Source: Muricea muricata | Lineage: Eukaryota > Cnidaria > Anthozoa > Malacalcyonacea > Plexauridae | Assembly (NCBI GenBank): GCA_963855995.1 | Contig: OY979717.1 | Coordinates: 44,273,544-44,337,543 of the forward strand | Length of the DNA: 64,000 nucleotides | Reading direction: 5' to 3' | Part shown: piece after piece, positions 54,519-64,000 of the stretch | Layout: each line of letters begins with the position of its first letter | How positions within the stretch are numbered: the stretch's first letter is position 1 | Made by a program: the position numbers and the translations under genes | The notes under the pieces: model-generated | Database searches by the model: none | What the model was told of the DNA's origin: nothing | The model's input: the letters and a program-made list of their open reading frames with translations, nothing else

Positions 54519-55721
54519 TTGAAAACAAATATGTCGGAGCCTGTAAGAGAGATCACCAACGATACAGCGCCGGGTTCATCCCACTCTTCTATTGATTGGG
54601 CCGCTGCATTCAAATCACCGGAGTTCTGTGCTGGCTTACAGACCGCAGTAGCAGAAGCCATCGCAAATTCATCGGGATCGCGTTCATGGGCAAGCAACAT
54701 AACGACATTGGAGCAAATGGATGAGGTTAGTCCGTCCGACGTTAGTCCGTCAGTTCCCGCTCATATAGTTACTACGGGAATGAGCAGCAGTTTTAACCAA
54801 GCGTTTATCTTGGGCCCGGGTCGCCCACCTGTCCCTGCTAAACTTGTCTCGCACATTTTATCCGGCAAGTTCATTGAATTGTCCGAGCTCATGCCAGAAA
54901 ACTTAGATGCCCCAACGACCGAATCAACCTCCTTTACAATTGAAAGTCGCTCGATTGTGCCCACGACGACTACGTTAAAACTGAAATCAGTGATATTCTG
55001 ACTTGGATAGAGTGTTTTAACAGTTACATTTCCGTGATCACCGCATGTCAACCAGAAAGAATTCGCGACTTACTCGCCTATATGGCTTTAATAATGCGCA
55101 TGGCTAAGCAATTTCCAGGATGGTGTTGGTATAGCTATGATCGCGCCGTTCGTCTCGAAGCCGCTGCGTCCCACAGTGGCGGATCTAGCGTAAGTCAAAA
55201 TAAATTACCACAGCTCGTTCTAGGATATATTTACATTTTAAAATACCTTCAAAGCAACTTCATTGGTTAGATTTTATTCTTTTGAAATTTATAACCTATG
55301 ACATTGTTATAAAGTTATTTTGAATTTAAAATTGAGCTGCTATGATTTATTTTGACTTACCCTGGATCCGCCACTGGCGTCCAATTCAAAGAATTGGAGT
55401 CAAATTAAGTCAGATCTGTATCACTATCATACATCTGTAGCAGTCAAGCATCAACCCCAAGCGGCAAGATCTAGCAAGCCTCGCGGTGACCCCCATTCGA
55501 TGATTTTTTGCAAATCATGGAATACAGGGGCATGTAGCAGTCCACGCGAGTCCTGTAGATTTCGACACAATTGCGATCGAAACGGGTGCGGCGGAGCGCA
55601 CCGCAGAATCCACTGCACAGAGTTAGCACGAATGCGGGGGCGAAGCCCTGGCGACTCCCCATGCAACCCGCCGGCGACAGCCGAAACGAGCTTGAGAGAG
55701 ACGGTGTTGGTAATAATATAA
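54519..55721 (+). pseudogene. Gag-like protein of the DIRS-like element
   Basis: The first frame (54519-55001) contains ILGPGRPPVPAKLVSHIL and a FIELSELMPENL motif, which I associate with the first ORF of DIRS-like elements in invertebrates. A frameshift near 54975 moves the frame to LLAYMALIMRMAKQF (about 55065-55110). An hAT-like MITE interrupts it at 55174-55376. The C-terminal part (about 55500-55600) has a CCCH-type finger (FCKSWNTGACSSP ... CRFRHNC). It would package element RNA. Confidence 0.65.
55174..55376. mobile_element. hAT-like MITE, 203 bp
   Basis: Terminal inverted repeats of about 30 bp start CAGTGGCGGATCYAG. The flanking 8-bp duplication GCGTCCCA/GCGTCCAA (55166-55173 and 55377-55384) has one mismatch. 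8-bp duplications and CAGTGGCGG-type ends are typical of hAT transposons. It is inserted in the gag-like ORF. Confidence 0.8.
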
Positions 55722-55909
55722 GCATGTTTTTTCCTGTATAAATGTCGCACGTACTTTTAACCTGTCGGATGTATCTGTAGTTTCTCCAATTAATGTAGCC
55801 AAGCTGGCCTTACAATTATGCAATCATCCGGACAGAAGCAAAGTTGAGTACATTTTAAATGGTTTTCGTCATGGGTTCCGGCTGGGATTTCACTCCAATA
55901 CCATCACTC

Positions 55910-56316
55910 TTAAGGTGGCTCGATAGTCTAACTCATAGCACATAATACTTCTTTCGCCATAGAATCTTTTACAGTGCGCTGCGCGTGTAAAGCTTAGTTT
56001 AGTTCATTGCATAGCTCTGCTGGTTGTCTTCATAATTGGAAAAGTTTTATACTCCTACCGTTCGTATGTCCAGAGACATTGTTGTCATAGGTAAGGTGTG
56101 GAGTTTATGCAAATGAACTTATAATTAGAAACGAGTTCCAACAAGAAACGTGATTTCTATGTTCAGGCAATTGTTTAAGAAATTCTTTTTCAAATACAGC
56201 AAACAGTGCTATAGAGCTGTGCAATGAACTAAAATGAAGCTCAAGCATTCACGACAAAACATTTAATCGTAGAAACATAAAATTTCTAATGAATTCTGAC
56301 TATCGAGCCACCTTAA
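55910..56316. mobile_element. MITE with TTAA ends, about 407 bp
   Basis: Ends TTAAGGTGGCTCGATAGTC and its reverse complement (GACTATCGAGCCACCTTAA). TTAA at both edges fits the piggyBac-type target duplication. It separates the linker region from the start of reverse transcriptase in the DIRS-like element. Confidence 0.75.
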
Positions 56317-57767
56317 GTCAGCTAAAAAGAATTGCCCTTCGTCTGCGGAGCACCCCGCTATCATTGATAAATACCTCGCGAAAGAAGTCTCCTTAGGCAA
56401 GGTCGCTGGGTCCTTCCAAGCTCCAGCATTAAGCAGTTTACACATTAGTCGCTTCGGTGTAATTCCTAAGAAGGATGGCGGCTGGCGTCTGATACTTGAT
56501 TTGTCTTTTCCGTTCGGCCATAGTGTTAATGATGGCACAGAATAGAAATAAACAGAAAGGCCACTCGAGTCGGAACCTTTGAAGTTTGTGTCTCCACGCA
56601 TGTCTCATTACGCATGTTCATTATGCAGGTTCTGGCCAGTCAATTGCCTTTTCTGGCCAATAGGAACGCTGAACTGGCCGTTCCGCCATTATTCTGGCCA
56701 GATAACTGCATAAAAATAGGGGGACATGTTGCACTGCTGAGTGGCCCTACTGTTTATACTGTGATGATGGTATTAATAAAGAGGATTTCACTGTAACATA
56801 TAGTAAAGTGTCCGATGCAATTGCCTTAATTGTCAAAGCCGGACGGGGTGCGTTAATGGGTAAAGTTGACATTAAAAGTGCTTATCGCATTATCCCAGTA
56901 CATCCGTCCGATCGTCATTTACTGGGAATGTTCTGGCGCGACTGTTATTACATTGACTTAACCTTGCCTTTCGGCTTACGTTCAGCACCAGCCATTTTTA
57001 ATACAGTTGCAGACTCGTTTCACTGGTGTTTGGTTAACAACTGGAACGTTCTTGGTTTATTACATTACCTCGGTGATTATTTTACGTTAGGACCACCTAA
57101 TTCTAATATTTGTGAGTCGCGTCTTAAAGCAATTGACCGGGCTGCTAGTGACATTGGTATTCCATTGTCTCCCGACAAATGCGTGGGCCCCACTACCTGT
57201 TTGGTGTCTCTGGGCATTGAATTAGATTCTATCCGCATGACTGCCCGATTGCCCGCTGATAAACATGCGGAACTCGTTGCACTATTGGACGAGTGGGCTC
57301 ACAAACGCTGGTGTAAGTTAAAGGCACTCTAGTCACTGGTTGGCAAACTCAGCCATGCATGCGCTGTCGTTCCTCTAGGGCGGACCTTTTTGCGGCGTCT
57401 TCTTGATTTATTGAAAGGCCACTCAAACAAGAAGTCTCGGTTTATACGTCTGAATAATGAATGCAAACTCGACATTGAATGGTGGCGATCTTTTCTGCCT
57501 GGTTGGGATGGGGTATATTTTTTTCCTCTGCCTGAGTGGGCCCCAGTCCCCGACCTTTTTCTGTCCACGGATGCCTCTGGCAGTATGGGGTACAGCGTGT
57601 TCTTCTCGGGGGAATGGTTTAATGGCGCTTGGTCGGTGGCTCAACAATCGCTGAGCATTGCTTATAAGGAACCTTTTCCCATAGTCCTTTCCTGCTACGT
57701 ATGGGGGAAAAATGGCGGAATCGACGTATTCAATTTGATTGTGATAACCAAAGTGTTGTTGCAATAA
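56317..57767 (+). pseudogene. Reverse transcriptase and RNase H of the DIRS-like element
   Basis: RT starts with HISRFGVIPKKDGGWRLILD (about 56440-56500), is interrupted by a MITE (56536-56763), and continues in 56808-57332 with KVDIKSAYRIIPV, LPFGLRSAP and HYLGDYFTLGP. The catalytic YLDD is read here as YLGD, a change expected to abolish activity. After a TAG at 57329-57331 the frame continues with DIEWWRSFLPGW and LFLSTDASGSMGYS, the RNase H start. A frameshift near 57705 separates the rest (QFDCDNQSVVAIIN, about 57725-57765). Confidence 0.8.
56536..56763. mobile_element. MITE, 228 bp, with 7-bp target duplication
   Basis: Inverted ends CACAGAATAGAAATAAACAG and CTGTTTATACTGTG, flanked by ATGATGG on both sides (56529-56535 and 56764-56770). 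The middle is rich in CTGGCCA phrases. It disrupts the reverse transcriptase. The superfamily is uncertain. Confidence 0.75.
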
Positions 57768-58252
57768 TTAATTCTGGGACATCTAAAGACAGTCACATTA
57801 TGAAGCTAGTCAGAGAGTTATTTCTGTGCGCTGCTCGCATGAACTTTACTATCATCGCAAAACATGTCCCCGGAAAGGATAATAACATAGCTGATTCAAT
57901 GTCTCGTTTTAACATGCAGGTCTTTCGTCAACTTGCTCCACACGCTCACCTAACCCCGATAATGGTCCCTCCAGCAGTGCTAGCCCGTGGGAATTATAAA
58001 TTAGAGCAGCAGACGCGAACACCAATGTTTGAGGGCATTGCTAATTCAACTCGACGAACCTACGACTCGGCGCAGCGCAAATTTCTTGAGTTTTGTCCTT
58101 GGAGCAAGTGTATTCCAGATCACTTAATCAAGACCTTAGGGAGATGGTTCAGCAATGCCTATCAATTGTACATACAAACACCTCACCACATTATCGAGAC
58201 CGTTCCTGCACGCATTGTTTGTAATAATAATCATAGTAATAACAATACATAG
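57701..58252 (+). pseudogene. RNase H end and internally deleted tyrosine recombinase
   Basis: After the RNase H end (IIAKHVPGKDNNIADSMSRF, about 57850-57915), the frame enters a recombinase N-terminal domain (GIANSTRRTYDSAQRKFLEF, about 58034-58095). It then jumps within a few codons to what looks like the enzyme's very C-terminus (LIKTLGRWFSNAYQLYIQTP, with the candidate catalytic Tyr). The intervening catalytic Arg/Lys/HxxR region, normally some 150 residues, is missing. The open frame hides an internal deletion, so no active recombinase is encoded. Confidence 0.65.
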
Positions 58253-58261
58253 TTTCCAAGA

Positions 58262-60890
58262 TTTAATTGCCGTGTTCCTTGTCCGTGCAACAGCTTAGCT
58301 GTTGGGTATGGTCCCATTGCTAATTTTATTCTAACGTCAGCTTAATATTGGGCGTAGTCCCTGTGCTAATTTTGAATTTGGCAACAGCTTAGCAACTGGG
58401 TGTGGTCCCTTTTGCTAATTTCAATGTGGCGACAGCTTAACAATTACGTGTGGTCCCTTTGCTAGTTTTATTTTAACGACAGCTTAGCATTGGGCGTAGT
58501 CCCTCTGCTAATTTTGCATTTGGCAACAGCTTAGCAACTGGGTGTGGTCCCTTTGCTAATTTTATTTTAACGACAGCTTAGCATTGGGCGTGGTCCCTTT
58601 GTTAATTTTAATGAAGCGACAGCTTAACAATTGGGTGTGGTCCCTTTGCTAATTTTATTTTAACGACAGCTTAGCATTGGGCGTAGTCCCTCTGCTAATT
58701 TTGCATTTGGCAACAGTTTAGCAATTAGGCGTGGTCTCTTTGCTAATTTTAATGAAGCGACAGCTTAGCAATTGGGTGTGGTCCCTTTGCAAATTTTAAC
58801 GAAGCGACAGCTTAGCAATTGGGTGTGGTCCCTTTGCTAATTTTATTTTAACGACAGCCTAGCATTGGGCGTAGTCCCTCTGCTAATTTTGCATTTGGCA
58901 ACAGCTTAGCAATTAGGCGTGGTCCCTTTGCTAATTTTATTTTAACGACAGCTTAGTATTGGGCGTAGTCCCTCTGCTAATTTTGCATTTGGCAACAGTT
59001 TAGCAATTAGGCGTGGTCTTTTTGCTAATTTTAATGAAGCGACAGCTTAGCAATTGGGTGTGGTCCCTTTGCTAATTTTATTTTAACGACGGCTTAGCAT
59101 TGGGCGTGGTCCCTTTGCTAATTTTATTTTAACGACAGCTTAGCATTGGGCGTGGTCCCTTTGTTAATTTTAATGAAGCGACAGCTTAACAATTGGGTGT
59201 GGTCCCTTTGCTAATTTTATTTTAACGACAGCTTAGCATTGGGCGTAGTCCCTCTGCTAATTTTGCATTTGGCAACAGCTTGGCAATTGGGCGTGGTCGC
59301 TTTGCTAATTTTAATGCAGCGACAGCTTAGCAATTAGGCATGGTCCCTTTGCAAATTTTAACGAAGCGACAGCTTAGCAATTGGGTGTGGTCCCTTTGCT
59401 AATTTTATTTTAACGACAGCCTAGCATTGGGCGTAGTCCCTCTGCTAATTTTGCATTTGGCAACAGCTTAGCAATTGGGCGTGGTCCCTTTGCTAATTTT
59501 ATTTTAACGACAGCTTAGCATTGGGCGTAGTACCTTTACTAATTTTATTTTAACGACAGCTTAGCATTGGGCGTGGTCCCTTTGTTAATTTTAATGAAGC
59601 GACAGCTTAACAATTGGGTGTGGTCCCTTTGCTAATTTTATTTTAACGACAGCTTAGCATTGGGCGTAGTCCCTCTGCTAATTTTGCATTTGGCAACAGC
59701 TTAGCAATTGGGCGTGGTCGCTTTGCTAATTTTAATGCAGCGACAGCTTAGCAATTAGGCATGGTCCCTTTGCAAATTTTAACGAAGCGACAGCTTAGCA
59801 ATTGGGTGTGGTCTCTTTGCTAATTTTATTTTAACGACAGCCTAGCATTGGGCGTAGTCCCTCTGCTAATTTTGCATTTGGCAACAGCTTAGCAATTGGG
59901 CGTGGTCCCTTTGCTAATTTTATTTTAACGACAGCTTAGCATTGGGCGTAGTCCCTTTGCTAATTTTATTTTAACGACAGCTTAGCATTGGGCGTGGTCC
60001 CTTTGTTAATTTTAATGAAGCGACAGCTTAACAATTGGGTGTGGTCCCTTTGCTAATTTTATTTTAACGACAGCTTAGCATTGGGCGTAGTCCCTCTGCT
60101 AATTTTGCATTTGGCAACAGCTTAGCAATTGGGCGTGGTCACTTTGCTAATTTTAATGCAGCGACAGCCTAGCAATTAGGCGTGGTCCCTTTGAAAATTT
60201 TAACGAAGCGACAGCTTAGCAATTGGGTGTGGTCCCTTTGCTAATTTTATTTTAACGACAGCCTAGCATTGGGCGTAGTCCCTCTGCTAATTTTGCATTT
60301 GGCAACAGCTTAGCAATTAGGCGTGGTCCCTTTGTTAATTTTAATGAAGCGACAGCTTAACAATTGGGTGTGGTCCCTTTGCTAATTTTATTTTAACGAC
60401 AGCTTAGCATTGGGCGTAGTCCCTCTGCTAATTTTGCATTTGGCAACAGCTTAGCAATTAGGCGTGGTCCCTTTGTTAATTTTAATGAAGCGACAGCTTA
60501 ACAATTGGGCGTAGTCGCTTTGCTAATTTTAATGCAGCAACAGCTTAGCTATTGGGTGTGGTCCCTTTGCCAATCTTAATGCAGCGACAGCTTAGCAATT
60601 GGGTTTGGTCCCTTTGCTAATTTTATTTTAACGACAGCTTAGCATTGGGCGTGGTCCCTTTGTTAATTTTAATGAAGCGACAGCTTAACAATTGGGTGTG
60701 GTCCCTTTGCTAATTTTATTTTAACGACAGCTTAACATTGGGCGTAGTCCCTTTGCTAATTTTGCATTTGGCAACAGCTTAGCAATTGGGCGTGGTCTTT
60801 TTGCTAATTTTATTTTAATACCAGCTTAGCATTGGGTATAGTCCCTAAATTTATTGTAGCGACAGCTCAGCAATTAGTTTTTGGTCAGTT
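58262..60890. repeat. 46-48-bp minisatellite with higher-order structure
   Basis: About 56 tandem units with the core ACAGCTTAGCAttGGGcGTgGTCCCtTTGCTAAT in several variant classes (ATTTTAACGACAG, GCATTTGGCAACAG, AATGAAGCGACAG). The marker variant TTGTTAATTTTAATGAAGCG recurs at 59161, 59582 and 60003, exactly 421 bp apart (nine units), showing a higher-order repeat. Other spacings (562, 329, 141 and 187 bp) are also whole numbers of units. It lies inside the retroelement, between the recombinase relic and the right direct repeat. Confidence 0.95.
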
Positions 60891-60916
60891 GCGCTGATGT
60901 TATCTGTTACGCTATT

Positions 60917-60977
60917 GCATTCGCTAGCTAATAAAGCCAGCTGCAGCAATTTGCAGGAAATAGAGTTAGTAGAAATT
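60917..60977 (+). repeat. 61-bp direct terminal repeat, right copy
   Basis: Identical to 54450-54510. Confidence 0.85.
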
Positions 60978-61209
60978 GGGTTTTTTATTGGCATATAGCC
61001 TAACTTTGTGCGTTAACTTCCATCGAACTCAGTTCGGTGTGATAAGGTGCAGACGTTTCGGTGGTCAGGCCCTTGCTGTACAGATGACTCGGACCTAAAT
61101 CCAAGTAACACAAATGCCATACTTTAACTGACCGCGTCTGCACCTAACCATCCACACGGGTAAGTATGGTGACGACGGATATTAACAATTCGCTATATGG
61201 GGAATGTTC

Positions 61210-61390
61210 AGTCTATTCCAATTACGGGGAATATGTTGTACAAGCTCTGATGCTCTCGCGACAAATACCCTGTTTGACATAAGTATAATGCGGATCTTTG
61301 ATATTTGCATAGGTAGCATAGCAAAAGCACTTGCTTATTCATATTACACATATCAATAATATTCTTTGCAATTTACTCGATGAAGGATGG
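61210..61390 (+). repeat. Interspersed repeat R, right half
   Basis: Resumes with AGTCTATTCCAATT and matches 3420-3560 (CGGATCTTTGATAT, GCTTATTCATAT). Together with 53985-54337 it is one R copy split by the DIRS-like element. Confidence 0.6.
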
Positions 61391-61859
61391 TATGTTGGCA
61401 AAGACGGAGTCGGTGTACGGAGTACGGAAAACGGAGTACAGGGTACGGAATCTTAAAGCGATATCTTGTCAGACTCTGTCTTTTCCACTATATGAGCCTC
61501 AAAGTGGATAAAATTCATTCTTTTCATTCTGACATACAACTCACTATTGATTAATTCTCTGACAATAATATTCATTTTCTCGTTATCCAAATTCATCCAT
61601 GTGGTACAACTATTTACTGAAAATCAACTCACGCTGGTCAGTATCAGCACATAACCAATTTCTCTCCTTGGTTGAGAAAAGTGGCGTGGATTCGAGCTCT
61701 TGTCGTCAATCGTGCATATAAGATTTTCAGCAACAAAACCTTATTAAAAGATGAACTGTAAGCTTATCACGGACTTCGTGTCATGGAATGGTTTCCCTTA
61801 TAAACTATCGACGAAAGTAATAAAACAATTCAAACCACGGTCTGACCACCACGAAATTA
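61391..61859. other. No gene seen
   Basis: Contains a small degenerate repeat of GTACGGAGTACGGA-type phrases at about 61405-61450; otherwise featureless. Confidence 0.35.
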
Positions 61860-62975
61860 CTTTACTTTTACTTTACTTTACTTTATTAAATATTCACCCA
61901 CGGGACTATTTCACATAAAAAGATATTTACAACAAGTGATCTTCCAATAGGCCGTGCACACAGTTTTAACGATACTATTATGATAAATTATATAATAATA
62001 CACAATAAAAATCATATAAAAGAGGATAACAATATAAAGTATATACATGCAATAAGGAAAAAAAATATAAAATAGGTGAAATGTGGTTCAAACCATTCAT
62101 CTCTACCCATTACTTACAGATATTGATCTATTAAATGTAAGTAAAGAATCAATTTTCTTTAAAGCGGATGGCAACTTATTCCAGGCAACTGCCCCTCTAT
62201 AGGAAAACGATTTTTTCAGTGAATTTGAATTTGGTTTTGGAAGTACTAAGGCATCTTGAGCAAATCTGGTATTGTAATCGTGTATTGAACTAGTTTTACA
62301 AAATAGATCGGTTAAATATTGCGGTGCCAAGCTATTTTTAACTTGATACATTGTTATGCAAAGTTGATTGTTCTAACATCAAGGGCGGGTAAACCTAGCT
62401 CATTTAAAATATCGGCTGATCTATATTCATAGCCTTGCTTTGTAATTATACGTACCGCTCTATTTTGTAATCTCTGTAATTTTTTTTGAAGAGTAGTCCC
62501 AAAACAACCCCACACTTAAGAGCAGTAATCAAAATGCGGCTGGATTAACGTTTTATAAACTGCTAATAGGGTTTCCACATCCACAAGATCCCGTAGGCGT
62601 TTGAGGACGTAGAGACCACTATTAACCTTTTTTGTTATCAAATCGACATGACAATGCCAGGTTAAAGTCTCATCCATCATGTCACCCAGGGATTTCGAAA
62701 CATTCACACACTCGATGGGCGCTTTATCAATTTCAATTAGGAAATCGTTCCTATTCTGTTGGAGTTTTTTATGGGATCCAGTTAACACACACTCAGTCTT
62801 ACTAGCATTCAGACTAAATTTATTGGCAACCATCCAGTCAGAAATATCCACCAGATCATTATTTAACTTTCCAGCGAGAATTTTAATTTCATTGCTTGCC
62901 GAAGCTATCTGAGTATCATCACCAAACATATCACATTCGGCATTGGTCAAGCAATTTGGAAAATCATTAAGAGGA
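61860..62975 (-). pseudogene. 5'-truncated CR1/L2-like LINE
   Basis: On the minus strand the frame from 62950 includes the reverse transcriptase catalytic FGDDTQIASAS, followed by SLNASKTECVLTG and LTWHCHVDLITKKVNSG. A stop near 62516 precedes the C-terminal part (62103-62351: SLAPQYLTDLF, RGAVAWNKLPSALK). An ACTTT-type microsatellite (61860-61890, plus strand) lies at the 3' end. The 5' truncation near 62975 is typical of LINE insertion. It is a different subfamily from the 5350-8507 copy (FGDD versus YVDD, different tail). Confidence 0.8.
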
Positions 62976-64000
62976 GATTTTTTAGAAAGTCGCGTATTTC
63001 TTGCGAAAACCGCTCAAAACTTAGCGACCAAGCCTTCGCGAAAAAATGCTCTGGCGCCATCTTTTGTTTTGAAAGTTTTCTAAAAATATTTGCGAAGAAA
63101 AACAGAATTTTACTGGATTTTTGGTTATGTCATGGGGCAAAACATTGCTAAATATAAAGAAGGATAACGTGGTAAGTGTAATATCGTATTTAATAGACGT
63201 TGTTTGAATTATTATTATGTTAATATGCACACGTATCTGACTCAGGAGTGAGCATATTTTAGCGGCAAATTATCTGCTACTTTAAATTATTAATAAAACT
63301 GATTGAAAGCCACTGCTTTCGTCCTCTGGATGATGACCAGCTTGTTCACAACTCGTTAATAACATAAGTACATGGAAAACGTTAAAGGATTTTGCATTTT
63401 TAAGGAAAATTTGAGTATTTGTAATTTTAAATCCCTTTACTCCAATTTACTGATTTTACAGGCATTCAGTTTTTTACTCATTACAGGCATTCAGTATACA
63501 ACTTCATGCCATACGCTATATAATCTGAAACGCCCTTTTTAGGAATGAAAATAAAATTTTCAGTCATATGTTTACAGTAAAGTTTTGAATTACACCAGCA
63601 TCATGGATGCAACAATCTGGTAGGAAGGTTGCTGAACCAGGACTGGTCGTAAAGCAGGGCCTGACAGCCAACTGAGGCAGCATGCGTTACTAGTAAAGAC
63701 ACCAGACAGGCTCAAGGAGCCAAGCATGTTGACATCAAAACAAAATTGCCTATATGGTCATAAGGGCCAAATATTTTTTTTTCTTTGATAATTGCCTGAG
63801 GATTAACTCAGACCCCCCCCCCCCCAATAACCTGAAGTAAATCAATTCCTCTAGTAGTTAACCATGAAAGTATTTTTTTATAGATCTCTGTGACATTACT
63901 ATTACAATCTTGAAGATATGATTACAGTATCTGAAAACATCAACCTCATTCTGTCAGTGCTGGGTGACAAAAACCAGCACATTGTGGAGTATTTTGTCTA
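62976..64000. other. No gene seen; poly-C tract
   Basis: AT-rich intergenic DNA with a run of 13 C's at 63813-63825. No ORF with recognisable domains. Confidence 0.35.

Larger units (their letters stand above)
54338..61209 (+). mobile_element. DIRS-like (tyrosine recombinase) retroelement, degenerate
   Basis: The element is delimited by the point where repeat R is interrupted and resumes. It has, in order, a gag-like region with CCCH finger, reverse transcriptase, RNase H and a tyrosine-recombinase remnant, the order of DIRS-superfamily elements. Identical 61-bp direct repeats lie near both ends (54450-54510 and 60917-60977). Three MITEs, several frameshifts and a 2.6-kb minisatellite have accumulated. 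The flanking 14-bp duplication is unexpected for a tyrosine-recombinase element, which normally makes none, so boundaries are approximate. Confidence 0.7.

Noticed and set aside
58262..60890. CRISPR or tRNA array
   Set aside because: Contiguous 46-48-bp variants without spacers or tRNA folds; a minisatellite.

Overview
The window looks like repeat-rich nuclear DNA of an aquatic invertebrate animal. A cnidarian is my best guess, an inference from the mix of Penelope-like, CR1/L2-like and DIRS-like retroelements, many foldback/MITE elements, a SINE family with a telomere-like (TTAGGG-related) tail and a spliced membrane-protein gene. No bacterial operon, rRNA or canonical tRNA gene was seen. 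Most coding sequence belongs to mobile elements; host genes are few.

Layout. 1-0.85 kb: minus-strand Penelope-like reverse transcriptase cut by the window edge. 1.07-1.52 kb: foldback element carrying a tRNA-derived SINE. 3.1-3.6 kb: interspersed repeat 'R'. 3.8-4.8 kb: frameshifted sulfotransferase. 5.35-8.5 kb: decayed minus-strand CR1/L2-like LINE. 8.6-22.6 kb: essentially non-coding, with three large inverted-repeat structures (12.36-14.15, 18.02-18.73, 20.29-22.56 kb). 22.6-24.7 kb: plus-strand LINE remnant split by the main element. 24,698-43,207: an 18.5-kb Polinton/Maverick (virus-like DNA transposon) with long terminal inverted repeats and a 6-bp target duplication (GAAAGG). 44.7-50.2 kb: 3' part of a spliced host gene with tandemly duplicated phase-1 exons and a last exon encoding a membrane segment and an ITAM-like tail. 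51.2 kb: THAP-domain relic. 52.4 kb: second SINE copy. 54.3-61.2 kb: DIRS-like tyrosine-recombinase retroelement inserted in another copy of R, broken by three MITEs and carrying a 2.6-kb minisatellite. 61.9-63.0 kb: 3' end of another LINE.

The Polinton encodes the expected morphogenesis and replication set: protein-primed family B DNA polymerase, retroviral-type integrase with chromodomain, packaging ATPase, double-jelly-roll major capsid protein and penton-like minor capsid protein. No adenovirus-type protease was recognised. Less expected genes are a TFIIB-like zinc-ribbon/cyclin protein, a GIY-YIG nuclease with a C2H2 finger, a collagen-stalk fibre with phage-tail-fibre-like repeats, a small protein with a dual-acylation N-terminus (MGC..S), and a two-helix membrane protein whose tail fuses PTAP, PPxY and YPxL late-domain motifs. 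Nine near-perfect stem-loops sit just after stop codons, mostly between convergent genes, resembling the hairpin 3'-end signals known from giant viruses and virophages. Many ORFs carry single-base frameshifts (often in homopolymers) or in-frame stops, and the polymerase has an internal deletion, so this copy is probably a decaying endogenous element; some breaks could be sequencing errors.
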